Assembly: GCF_029522115.1 (NCBI RefSeq)
Contig: NZ_JAKWFK010000002.1
Span: forward strand, 599,784-663,783
DNA from: Trinickia sp. Y13
GTDB taxonomy: Bacteria; Pseudomonadota; Gammaproteobacteria; Burkholderiales; Burkholderiaceae
Length of the DNA stretch: 64,000 nucleotides
Reading direction: 5' to 3'
A program made the translations under genes and the position numbers. Below the pieces are notes generated by a model that saw only the letters and a list, made by a program, of their open reading frames with translations, did not search any database and was not told where the DNA came from. Of the stretch, positions 1 to 8,151 are shown piece after piece. Positions within the stretch are counted from its first letter, which is position 1, and every line of letters starts with the position of its first letter.

Positions 1-722
1 GGCAAAATCGCGATGCCCATGTCGAGCAGCGCGAACTGCCGCAACATCTCCGTATTGTTCGCGATGATCACGTTCGACGGCCGCACGCGCACCTCGCCTT
101 CCGGCCCCGTAAAGACCCGCTCATCGCCCCAATACTCAGTGGGCAGGCTCAAGCACGCGTGCTCGAGCAGTTCCTCCGGACGCGTGGGCGTGCCGTGCTT
201 TTCCAGATAGGCCGGCGTGGCGCAGACGATCATGCAGCCCGTCGTCAGCCGGCGCGTGACGATGCTCGCGCTGCGCACTTTTTGGGCGATGACGATGCCT
301 ACGTCGAAGCCCTCTTCGACCAGATCGACGCTACGATCGACCAGCGTGAGATCGGGCACCACTTGCGGAAAACGCTGGGTGTAGGTTTGCAAGACGGGCG
401 CGAGATTGTGCAGCCCGAAGACGACCGGTGCGACGATTCGTAGCGTGCCGACGGGCTCGTGGTTGCGCGCGACGACCATCTGCTCGACATCCTCGAGCTC
501 ATCGAGGATTTGACGGGCGCGTTCGAGATAGACCTGGCCCGACTCGGTCAGCGAGAGGCTGCGGGTGGTGCGGTTGAGCAGGCGCGTGCCGAGCCGGCCT
601 TCGAGGTCTGCCACGTGGCGCGTAGCCACGGCGTTGGAGATGTCCATCGCGCTGGCCGCACGGGCGAAACTGCCAAGATCCGCCACCTTCACGAATACAC
701 GCATTGACTGCAAATGATCCAT
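1..722 (-). CDS. LysR-family transcriptional regulator (3' end outside window)
   Basis: Read on the minus strand from the ATG at 720-722, this gives about 240 residues starting MDHLQSMRVFVKVADLGSF and running off the window edge. Residues 1-60 are a typical LysR winged helix-turn-helix (FARAASAMDISNAVATRHV, then the RLLNRTTRSLSLTESG wing). From about residue 90 a type-2 periplasmic-binding-like effector domain begins (VGTLRIVAPVVFG). The closest pattern is the LTTR group with the LNRTTRSLSLTE motif, often next to oxidoreductase or efflux genes. The target and ligand cannot be told because the neighbour on the other side is outside the window. Confidence 0.9.
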   Translation of the reverse strand, partial: MDHLQSMRVFVKVADLGSFARAASAMDISNAVATRHVADLEGRLGTRLLNRTTRSLSLTESGQVYLERARQILDELEDVEQMVVARNHEPVGTLRIVAPVVFGLHNLAPVLQTYTQRFPQVVPDLTLVDRSVDLVEEGFDVGIVIAQKVRSASIVTRRLTTGCMIVCATPAYLEKHGTPTRPEELLEHACLSLPTEYWGDERVFTGPEGEVRVRPSNVIIANNTEMLRQFALLDMGIAIL

Positions 723-1063
723 TGACGACTCCTGCCGCTTGTTGTTACTCAGAAAAAAAATTCTGAGCCAATCCGTAATTGTCCTACGACTTTGAAACGG
801 GCGCAGAGTTGCGCGCGCAGCCAATTTTTATTTCGTAGCAAGAAACAAGCGGTCGGAACGATTGCGGAATGTGGGCGGTGAAATCGGACGGAACGTACGT
901 CCAGTGCAAAAAAACCGCCCGAAGGCGGTTCTGGTCGGGCTTTTGAGTGAAGCGAAGCGATGCAATGCGGGGCAACGCCGTGCGACGCCGCCGACGCGCG
1001 CGCCGCTCGACGCCATCGATGCCGCCGGCGCCGAGCAGAGGCTCTAATCGCGCCCTAAAATCG
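723..1063. other. Intergenic region between LysR gene and pckG
   Basis: No supported gene. It holds the LysR promoter side (A-rich stretch near 752-770) and the pckG terminator at 908-930. The remainder, about 945-1063, shows no recognisable element. Confidence 0.5.
908..930 (-). terminator. Rho-independent terminator downstream of pckG
   Basis: On the minus strand a 7-bp stem AACCGCC / GGCGGTT closes a TTCG tetraloop and is followed by a run of T residues (the A-run at 908-914 on the plus strand). It lies about 130 bases past the pckG stop codon and is oriented to end pckG transcription. Confidence 0.85.
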
Positions 1064-2923
1064 TCAAGCCGAGGCGAGCCGGCTTTCGATTTCCGCTTTC
1101 GTCGCGGTCAGCGCCGCGGGCAGCCGCTGCCGAAGCGAATCGAAGAACTCGGCGTGCAGCGACAATTCGCTCCGCCAATCGGCATCGTCGACCGAGATGA
1201 CCTGCTCGAATTGCTCGCGCGTGAACTCGAGCCCGCTCCAGTCGATGTCCTCGTAGCTCGGCGACACGCCGAACGCATGCTCGACGCCTTGCGCTTGGCC
1301 TTCTATGCGCCCGACCATCCAACGCAGCACGCGCATGTTTTCGCCGAAGCCCGGCCACACGAACTTGCCATCCGGCCCTTTACGGAACCAGTTGACGCAG
1401 AAGATCTTCGGCAGCTTCGCGCCGAGGCCGTCGAGCCGCTCGCCCACGTTCAACCAGTGGTCGAAGTAATCGCCCATGTGATAGCCGCAGAACGGCAGCA
1501 TCGCGAATGGGTCGCGTCGCACGACGCCTTGCTTGCCCGCGGCCGCAGCGGTTGTTTCGGAGCCCATCGTGGCGGCCATGTAGACGCCTTCCACCCAATT
1601 GCGCGCTTCCGTCACGAGCGGCACCGTGCCCGAGCGCCGGCCGCCGAAGATGAACGCATCGATCGGCACGCCCGCCGGATTCTCCCAATCGGGATCGATC
1701 GACGGACATTGGGAAGCGGGCGCCGTAAAGCGGGCATTCGGATGCGCGGCTTTGCGGCCCGTTTCCTTGGCGATCTCCGGCGTCCAATCGTTGCCCTGCC
1801 AGTCGATGAGATGAGCGGGCGGCGTATCCGTCATCCCTTCCCACCAGACATCGCCGTCGTCGGTCAACGCCACGTTCGTAAAGATCACGTTGCGCTTGAG
1901 CGTGGCCATCGCGTTGAAGTTCGTCTTCTCGCTCGTGCCAGGCGCGACGCCGAAGTATCCCGCCTCGGGGTTGATCGCATAAAGACGTCCGTCCTTGCCC
2001 GGCTTGATCCACGCGATATCGTCGCCGATGGTCGAAATCGACCAGCCGTCCATCGAGCGGGGCGGAATCAACATCGCGAAATTCGTCTTGCCGCACGCCG
2101 ACGGGAACGCCGCGGCCACACGGTACTTGCGGCCCTCGTTGGAGGTGACCGTGAGGATCAGCATGTGCTCCGCGAGCCAGCCTTCCTTGCGTCCCATCGT
2201 CGAAGCGATGCGCAGCGCGAAGCATTTCTTGCCGAGCAGCGCATTGCCGCCATAGCCCGAACCGAAGCTCCAAATCTCGCGCGCCTCGGGGAAATGCACG
2301 ATGTACTTGGTCGAATTGCAAGGCCACGCGACATCGGCTTGACCGGCCGCGAGCGGCGCGCCGACCGAATGGACGCACGGCACGAAATCGCCGTTCTCGC
2401 CCAACGCGTCATACACGGAGCGACCCATGCGCGTCATGATGCGCATGTTGACGACCACATACGGGCTATCGGTCAACTCGACGCCGATATGCGCGATGGG
2501 CGAGCCGACCGGTCCCATCGAGAACGGCACCACGTAGAGCGTGCGGCCTCGCATTGCCCCGTCGAACAGACCGTCGAGCGTCTCGCGCATCTGCGAAGGC
2601 TCCATCCAGTTATTGGTGGGGCCTGCGTCGTCGCTATATTCCGAACAGATGAACGTTCGGTCCTCGACGCGAGCGACGTCCGACGGATCGGAGCATGCGA
2701 GATACGAGTTCGGCCGCTTCTCCGCGTTCAGGCGCTTGAGCGTGCCGGCCTGGACCATCTGTTCGCACAGGCGATCGTATTCTTCCTGCGATCCGTCGCA
2801 CCAAAGCACGCGATCGGGCTTCGTCAGGGCAGCGATGCGCTGGACCCAGTCAATCAACCCGCGATGTTTGACGTAAGCGGGCGCTTCAACTGTGGCAGGG
2901 CCTCCAAAGGCGGAATGATTCAT
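1064..2923 (-). CDS. pckG: Phosphoenolpyruvate carboxykinase (GTP)
   Basis: This 619-residue protein catalyses GTP-dependent conversion of oxaloacetate to phosphoenolpyruvate, the entry step of gluconeogenesis, in the cytosol. The GTP-class signatures are clear: FPSACGKT at 273-280 (kinase-1a loop with the catalytic Cys), GDDIAWI at 300-306 (kinase-2, metal-binding) and [14 protein letters not shown] from 221. The length matches the GTP family (about 600-620), not the ATP family (about 540). The start is supported by GGAGA eight bases upstream. The gene stands alone, with a terminator at 908-930. Confidence 0.97.
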   Translation of the reverse strand: MNHSAFGGPATVEAPAYVKHRGLIDWVQRIAALTKPDRVLWCDGSQEEYDRLCEQMVQAGTLKRLNAEKRPNSYLACSDPSDVARVEDRTFICSEYSDDAGPTNNWMEPSQMRETLDGLFDGAMRGRTLYVVPFSMGPVGSPIAHIGVELTDSPYVVVNMRIMTRMGRSVYDALGENGDFVPCVHSVGAPLAAGQADVAWPCNSTKYIVHFPEAREIWSFGSGYGGNALLGKKCFALRIASTMGRKEGWLAEHMLILTVTSNEGRKYRVAAAFPSACGKTNFAMLIPPRSMDGWSISTIGDDIAWIKPGKDGRLYAINPEAGYFGVAPGTSEKTNFNAMATLKRNVIFTNVALTDDGDVWWEGMTDTPPAHLIDWQGNDWTPEIAKETGRKAAHPNARFTAPASQCPSIDPDWENPAGVPIDAFIFGGRRSGTVPLVTEARNWVEGVYMAATMGSETTAAAAGKQGVVRRDPFAMLPFCGYHMGDYFDHWLNVGERLDGLGAKLPKIFCVNWFRKGPDGKFVWPGFGENMRVLRWMVGRIEGQAQGVEHAFGVSPSYEDIDWSGLEFTREQFEQVISVDDADWRSELSLHAEFFDSLRQRLPAALTATKAEIESRLASA

Positions 2924-3296
2924 CGAGCAGTCTCCGTTTTGTGATCGTTAAGAAGGAAACGGGTGTCGCTCGCTGACGCTGCATGCGAGAGGCGCGTTCA
3001 TGCGCGTACGCTGCGCGCGAGAACGAGTGCGTCAGGAGCGGGAAAGATCGCCTGCCCATGGGCGGGGCAGGCGCGATACGGGCGCGCCGGGGCGCGCGGA
3101 GGCAATTGTCGGCTTGCGCGCGGGCGCGACAAGCTGTTAAAAAGACGCAGTCCTGCCTAGTGAAAGCTTTGAGCATCGTGACGAGCTTCGTTGCATCGCT
3201 CATGCCAGCTTGTGATCCTGTGACAGGTTGGAACCGAGAAGCATATCACTCCGTCTATAGCGTGCATCGTGCGCTGCAAAACTCAATTCCTTGCTT
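2924..3296. other. Divergent intergenic region upstream of pckG and the 2-hydroxyacid dehydrogenase
   Basis: No supported gene. It must contain the pckG promoter (minus) and that of the 3297 gene (plus). The short open frames here are high-GC shadows, and no clear operator was seen. Confidence 0.5.
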
Positions 3297-4310
3297 ATGA
3301 AGATTGCCATTCTCGACGACTACCAGGACGCCGTCCGCAAACTCGATTGCTTCCAACTACTGACCGGCCATGACGTCAAAGTGTTCAACAACACCGTGCG
3401 CGGGCTCGGGCAACTGGCCAGCCGGCTCGCCGAAGTCGACGCGCTGGTGCTGATCCGCGAACGCACGCGCGTCACGTCGCAACTGCTCGACAAACTGCCG
3501 CATCTGCGCATGATCAGCCAGACGGGCAAGGTATCGAGCCATATCGATCTGGCCGCGTGTACCGAGCGCGGCATTGCCGTGCTCGAAGGCGTCGGCTCGC
3601 CGATCGCGCCCGCCGAATTGACGTGGGCCCTCATCATGGCCGCGCAGCGGCGCATTCCGCAATACGTGGCGAACCTGAAGCAGGGCGCCTGGCAGCAGTC
3701 GGGGCTCAAGACCTCGGCCTTGCCGCCGAACTTCGGCTTGGGCACCGTGCTGCGCGGGCATACGCTGGGCGTGTGGGGCTACGGCAAGATTGGCCGAATC
3801 GTAGCCGGCTACGGTAAAGCTTTCGGCATGCGCGTGTTGATCTGGGGCCGCGAGCACTCGCTGGAAGCAGCGAAGAGCGACGGCTACGAAGTGGCGGCGA
3901 GCCGCGAAGCGCTATTCGAAGAGAGCGACGTCTTGACGCTGCATCTGCGCTTGCATGACGACACGCGCGGGATCGTCAAGCAAGCCGATCTGCTGCGAAT
4001 GAAGCCGACGGCGCTGTTCGTCAACACGAGCCGGGCCGAATTGCTGGAAGAAAACGCGCTCGTCAATGCGCTTTCGCACAATCGGCCGGGGATGGTCGCA
4101 ATCGATGTGTATGAAAGCGAGCCGATCTTGCAAGGCTATGGGCTCCTGCGGATGGAGAACGTGATCTGCACGCCGCACATCGGCTATGTCGAGCGCGAAA
4201 GCTATGAGCTGTATTTCAGCGCGGCGTTCAAGAACATTCTTGCGTTCGATGAAGGCGATATGGCGAGCGTCGTCAATTCGGAGGCGTTGAGCGTGGTGCG
4301 GCGGCGCTGA
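3297..4310 (+). CDS. D-2-hydroxyacid dehydrogenase family protein
   Basis: A 337-residue NAD-dependent dehydrogenase of the D-isomer-specific 2-hydroxyacid class (formate/glycerate/phosphoglycerate dehydrogenase superfamily). It starts MKIAILDDYQD. The Rossmann loop GVWGYGKIGR lies near residue 158, catalytic Arg sits in NTSRAELL, and the C-terminal catalytic His is in CTPHIGYVERESYELY. The ATG at 3297 is preferred over the TTG at 3291 because MKIAILDD is the family N-terminus. The substrate is unknown. A lone D-3-phosphoglycerate dehydrogenase-like paralogue is typical of Burkholderiaceae. The stop is followed by an 8-bp tandem repeat. Confidence 0.9.
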   Translation: MKIAILDDYQDAVRKLDCFQLLTGHDVKVFNNTVRGLGQLASRLAEVDALVLIRERTRVTSQLLDKLPHLRMISQTGKVSSHIDLAACTERGIAVLEGVGSPIAPAELTWALIMAAQRRIPQYVANLKQGAWQQSGLKTSALPPNFGLGTVLRGHTLGVWGYGKIGRIVAGYGKAFGMRVLIWGREHSLEAAKSDGYEVAASREALFEESDVLTLHLRLHDDTRGIVKQADLLRMKPTALFVNTSRAELLEENALVNALSHNRPGMVAIDVYESEPILQGYGLLRMENVICTPHIGYVERESYELYFSAAFKNILAFDEGDMASVVNSEALSVVRRR

Positions 4311-4396
4311 GCGCGCCCGGTGCGCTGATCGGCGTTTGCTTCGGCGGGCTTTCGCAGGCTTGCATGCGAGGGGCGCGGGCTTCGGCTCGCGCGCCG

Positions 4397-4472
4397 CGTT
4401 CGCTCGTTCGCTCGTTCGCTCGTTCGCTCGTTCGCTCGTTCGCTCGTTCGCTCGTTCGCTCGTTCGCTCGTT
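4397..4472. repeat. 8-bp tandem repeat, 9.5 copies
   Basis: Unit CGTTCGCT is repeated perfectly nine times (4397-4468) with a partial tenth copy to 4472. It lies between the convergent ends of the dehydrogenase and patatin genes, just outside both stop codons. Such perfect short arrays can change copy number by slippage, and the site could serve as a strain-typing VNTR. No coding role is evident. Confidence 0.97.
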
Positions 4473-4474
4473 GA

Positions 4475-5347
4475 TCAAGCTTGGTGGACGGCGAGTTCCG
4501 AGAGTTGCGGCAGGCGCTCGAGGAATGCTTCGCCATCCGCGCGGCCGAGGTCGTAGGCGGGCCTCATCAGCGCGGGCTGCGTATAGTCCCAGCTCGAGAT
4601 CGGCACTTTGCGCGAGGGCTGCACATAGAGCCTTTGTTGCGAGCCGTGCGAAATCACGAACGTTTGCGGCCGCGGGTAGCGGCGCGTGACCATGACGAGC
4701 ACGCGGCCCGGGGTTGCGTCGAGCGCGTCGACGGGTACGTTATCGACCATGCCGCCGTCGAGCACGGGACGGCCGTTGCGCCGCAGGACGGGCGTGAACG
4801 GCGGCGTGCAGGACGATTGCAAGATGAGGTCAGCCAACTCGTCGACGACGAGGCAATCTTGCGCGCGCACGAATTCCGGCCGAAAGCCGAGCGAGCGGCC
4901 GAGTGTCGGGTGAAGCACTTTGCGGATGTGCTTGTCGATGTTGTAGGCGATGAGGCCCGCGGCGACCGATGTGCGCGCGCCGAGCCAGCGCGGCACGCGC
5001 GAGACGCCGACGCGAATTTCGGGCGCGCTCGCGAGCTTGGCGAAAGGTTCGCCGTAAATGTCGAGCAATGCGCGGCGATAGATCTCATAGTGCGGGAATA
5101 CCGCTGCGCCGCGACGCCATAGGTTGCCCCAATAGACGTTCTTCTTGTTGTGGCGAAGCACGTCTTCGTAATAGCGCATGACCCACTGCGAATCGCGCGT
5201 GTAGAGCATGCATGCTGTCGCCGCGCCGGCCGAGATGGCCGTGATGACGCGCGGCGCGAGTGCGAGTTCGGGCTGGACGACGTCCCAGAAGCCGGCCTGC
5301 CACCAGCAGCGGTTGCCGCCGCCTGCGAACACGACCTGATCGAACAT
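4475..5347 (-). CDS. Patatin-like phospholipase family protein
   Basis: A 290-residue protein with the patatin layout. The N-terminal oxyanion loop is FAGGGNRCWW (residues 8-17). The nucleophile Ser lies in ITAISAGAATA around residues 35-45, where the usual G-x-S-x-G has Ala in its first position. The catalytic Asp lies in LDGGMVDN near residue 215. It probably hydrolyses acyl esters of lipids. The ATG at 5345-5347 is chosen over upstream in-frame codons because MFDQVVFAGGG begins exactly at the conserved strand and an AAGGAA-like site precedes it. The thioesterase gene lies 44 bases upstream on the same strand, suggesting a lipid-related pair. Confidence 0.88.
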   Translation of the reverse strand: MFDQVVFAGGGNRCWWQAGFWDVVQPELALAPRVITAISAGAATACMLYTRDSQWVMRYYEDVLRHNKKNVYWGNLWRRGAAVFPHYEIYRRALLDIYGEPFAKLASAPEIRVGVSRVPRWLGARTSVAAGLIAYNIDKHIRKVLHPTLGRSLGFRPEFVRAQDCLVVDELADLILQSSCTPPFTPVLRRNGRPVLDGGMVDNVPVDALDATPGRVLVMVTRRYPRPQTFVISHGSQQRLYVQPSRKVPISSWDYTQPALMRPAYDLGRADGEAFLERLPQLSELAVHQA

Positions 5348-5390
5348 GGCTGATTCCTTTTCGGTGCGCGCGTGCGGTGAAGGGGGCCGG

Positions 5391-5795
5391 TCAGTTGATG
5401 AGCGCGTACGTGGTCGTCGCGTGGACCGCCATCTTGCCTTCTTCGTCGACGAGCTCGATTTCGCCGAAGACCAGATTGCGGCCCATGCGCAGTACGCGCG
5501 CGGTGACGAGGACATCGCCCTTACGTACGGCGCGCATGAAGTTGATGTTCAGGGAGACCGTCGTCATGGGGCGAAATTCGCCGAGCGCGGCCGAAATCGC
5601 GACGATCATCGCCGTATCGGCCGCGGCCATGAAGACTTGACCGCAGATCACGCCGCCGGAGTGGCGCAATTCGCCTGAAAACGGCAGTTTTAGCGTAGCG
5701 CCTTCGTCGGAGACGGACACCGGCTTGAGCGCGAGCGCGCGCACCCACGGAGCCAGGACGCGGTCGAGCAGATCGAGGACGGCGGATTCGGTCAT
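5391..5795 (-). CDS. PaaI/YdiI-type hotdog-fold thioesterase
   Basis: A 134-residue hotdog protein, likely an acyl-CoA thioesterase. The family core is visible: a long strand-rich half containing HSGGVICGQVFMAAADTAMIV (an HxxGVxxG...D arrangement with catalytic Asp/His) and the MTTVSLNINFMRAVRKGD strand. The start at 5793-5795 is fixed by AGGAGAG seven bases upstream. It lies immediately upstream of the patatin gene and may be cotranscribed with it. The natural acyl-CoA is unknown. Confidence 0.9.
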   Translation of the reverse strand: MTESAVLDLLDRVLAPWVRALALKPVSVSDEGATLKLPFSGELRHSGGVICGQVFMAAADTAMIVAISAALGEFRPMTTVSLNINFMRAVRKGDVLVTARVLRMGRNLVFGEIELVDEEGKMAVHATTTYALIN

Positions 5796-6060
5796 TGGGC
5801 TCTCCTGTCGGGAGTGGGTGCGGGCGACGCTGGCTTCGGGGTTTGGGTTCTGCGGTCGTGCTTTGCGGTCGTACTTTGCGGCAAAGCGCCGCGTCACGGT
5901 GGCGACATGATACCGGGGACGGAAAGATCGTATGTTTGAGCGGCGCTAGGTTTCTCGCCAACGGGAGCCCGTCCAGAGGCGATCAGCGAAGATTTTTTGG
6001 GAAAATGACGAAAAGGGACTAGGCAAGCATAAAAAAGTCCTGCATAATTCGCAGTCTCTT

Positions 6061-6136
6061 GGGGCGTTAGCTCAGTTGGTAGAGCAGCGGACTCTTAATC
6101 CGTAGGTCGAGTGTTCGAGCCACTCACGCCCCACCA
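6061..6136 (+). tRNA. tRNA-Lys (anticodon CUU)
   Basis: A 76-base cloverleaf with encoded CCA. The acceptor stem is GGGGCGT/ACGCCCC, the D arm GCTC/GAGC, the anticodon arm GCGGA-CTCTTAA-TCCGT giving CUU, and the T arm GAGTG-TTCGAGC-CACTC. Its 3' end abuts a truncated tyrosine recombinase, so it is the likely integration site of the island that follows. Confidence 0.98.
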
Positions 6137-6160
6137 CCGAATTCTGCTGTAGGAAATCAG

Positions 6161-6191
6161 GCACTTGCGAGCGATCGCGGTGCTTTTTTTT
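6161..6191 (+). terminator. Terminator downstream of tRNA-Lys
   Basis: An imperfect GCAC...GTGC hairpin with an inner GCG/CGC pair is followed by eight T residues (6184-6191), 25 bases past the tRNA. It fits a rho-independent terminator for the tRNA gene. Confidence 0.65.
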
Positions 6192-6230
6192 CGTCTGTAG
6201 GGTGCGTGTGCGGGCGCCAAAAACTGGCCT

Positions 6231-6932
6231 TTGCCGGAAAACTGCCGGAACGGAAGAATCCAGACCAAGCGATCTCAATCTTTCGCATGGAGTCTGGAAT
6301 GGCATACATCAATCAGGAAGCCGTCGGGAAGCAAGGCTCGCGACAGGCGCCTGCGTCCAGGTGAATTCGACAAGCTGAAAGCACTTCTGTCCGCCAGTCG
6401 TAACCCATGGGTTGCTCCGGCCTTTGAACTCGCCATCGAGACCAGCTTGCGTCAAGGCGCCTTATTCAGCCTCCGCTGGGAATGGGTGGACGTGGCGACA
6501 CGCGTTATTCGCTTCCCTTCGGATGCGCGAGGTGCCGACAATAAAGGTGTGCCGGCAGTCTTACCGCTATCCATACGTGCAGCCGACATCCTCCGCCATC
6601 TCGCAGCAATCGCTGAAGGCGAAGAGGCTCGCCTTAGGCGCGCACTCTATGGCCCCGTCGACGCTCGGCAAGACTTATCTGGACCCGTTTTTGCAACCAG
6701 CACGAATGCAGTAATTTGTGTCTGGAAACGCATCCTCCGGGCGGCCGGAACGCATGATCCCGAACTTCTAACGCTTCGCTGGCATGATCTGCGCCACGAA
6801 GCAGCCTCCAGGCTTTTTGAGAAGGGTCTCCATCCAATGGAAGTCGCATCGATTACTGGCCACAGAAGCATGCAGATGCTAAAGCGATATACGCACCTCA
6901 GACCCGAGACCCTGATAGCCAAGTTGGGGTAA
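6231..6932 (+). pseudogene. Tyrosine recombinase (integrase) fragment, N-terminus missing
   Basis: The 233-codon frame encodes only the catalytic domain of a phage/island integrase; recognisable homology starts near 6306 (KARDRRLRPGEFD). Active-site residues are present: Arg in ETSLRQGAL, His-x-x-Arg in LRHEAASR, His in TGHRSM, and the nucleophile Tyr in KRYTHLR. Full-length relatives carry about 100-170 more residues with the core-binding SAM-like domain, which is absent. The fragment sits directly after tRNA-Lys(CUU), so it marks the integration end of an accessory island and is probably inactive. Confidence 0.88.
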
Positions 6933-7200
6933 CTCCCGCGTCCGACCAGTGCTGTTCGCACCGACAATCAAACAGGGAGCTTAGCGCACGGCCGCTTGCG
7001 GCTAAGCTCCTACAACCTTCGACACCCCCGCTCAAACAACGTTCTTGTGACGCCGCCGCAAAGGTTATGCTTATGCTAGCCGCAAGTAACGACACCAAGC
7101 GCCCTTTCCCCGCACACCCATTCGTTGGAAAATCCGAAAAAAACGGCAAGCATCCCGAAAAGGGATTCGCTCCGCCACGAGACGTTGAATGCATTCGGCA

Positions 7201-8151
7201 TCACGTCTCAATAGTAAAGCTCCAAAGACGCTTCAGCCCTACGCTCGTCTCCCTAGAATATCTAACACACTCAGGAAGAAGCACGCTCACACGCCCTCTA
7301 TGCCGACCTTCAAGCCACCAGTACAATGAAAAACCCAACACCTGCACCTTCGTGGAAAGCGGAGCCATGTAGATATTCGCGCTCCCGTCCAATCGATCGA
7401 TCTCCCGTATGACATCCCGAATTATTCCAGCAGTGGAAAATGGATCATTAGCAGGCGCGAATCGGCGATTACTAATCCATTCTGGTGACAAGGCCACATC
7501 ACCGCTCTGGTATGCACGCGTAGCACTCTGTTGATACATATCCGGACTAAGTGACGGAAACGCGAACAAAGGATAGACAATTGAATTGTCCTTGTAATGC
7601 GCTACCTCGCCAATTAGTTTATGATCGAAGCCAACCCCTACCAGCAGATAGTCCTTACCCTGCGATGAGTTCACACCCCGCATCCCTTGAATGGGGCGCA
7701 CAACTCCGCTCGTAATCGTACTGAAGTTGGTTTGCTCTTGCCGTACATAATAAAGTGGCTCAGAGTAAAGCGCTGTAAATTGCTTTAACCCACCGACAGC
7801 CAGCTTCACTACCAAAAAAGTAAGAACATGACGCATAAACCCTGTGACATCAATACAGATATTCTTCCCCGCCAACTCTCCCATTTCGAGCAACAAAGCC
7901 GAGACTTGTGCTATTTCATCACGCGCACTAGGAGCGACGATAACGGCCCCAGTAGGCTGCTCGACAGGCGCATACTGGTATTCAGGATGCACGAGCCAGA
8001 TCTTTTTACCTGCCCTCACCGAGCCAAAAACATTATTAACCCTATCGCTATTATTGAAAGCCGAAACAAATACATCAAACACCGGAAGTTCGTCTGATAT
8101 CCGTTCGACATGAATGGGTCTTCTATAGAAACAACCATAATCGACATTCAT
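7201..8151 (-). CDS. Unknown protein, fourth gene of the candidate conflict operon
   Basis: 316 residues; I do not recognise the family. The visible pattern is alternating strands and helices. GKKIWLVHPEYQ (residues 48-59) is followed by KNICIDVTGFMRHVLTFLVV (97-115) and QFTALYSEPLYYV (124-136), which looks Rossmann-like and recalls CARF/SAVED-type sensor folds. That resemblance is only inference. There is no signal peptide, membrane segment or nuclease motif. The ATG (8149-8151) touches the stop codon of the ATPase gene (TGAATG), so the two are translationally coupled. It is the last gene of a four-gene operon and shares the AT-richer composition of the other three. It could be a sensor or effector. 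Confidence 0.8.
   Translation of the reverse strand: MNVDYGCFYRRPIHVERISDELPVFDVFVSAFNNSDRVNNVFGSVRAGKKIWLVHPEYQYAPVEQPTGAVIVAPSARDEIAQVSALLLEMGELAGKNICIDVTGFMRHVLTFLVVKLAVGGLKQFTALYSEPLYYVRQEQTNFSTITSGVVRPIQGMRGVNSSQGKDYLLVGVGFDHKLIGEVAHYKDNSIVYPLFAFPSLSPDMYQQSATRAYQSGDVALSPEWISNRRFAPANDPFSTAGIIRDVIREIDRLDGSANIYMAPLSTKVQVLGFSLYWWLEGRHRGRVSVLLPECVRYSRETSVGLKRLWSFTIET

Noticed and set aside
947..2944. A 665-codon open frame on the plus strand
   Set aside because: It lies opposite pckG and is an artefact of GC-rich codon use; the pckG frame has all family motifs.
4397..4472. Possible CRISPR-like array
   Set aside because: The unit is 8 bp with no spacers. No CRISPR array was seen anywhere in the window.
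3912..4478. Protein frame with repeated NERTSERA
   Set aside because: It is the translation of the 8-bp tandem repeat and the antisense of the dehydrogenase gene.
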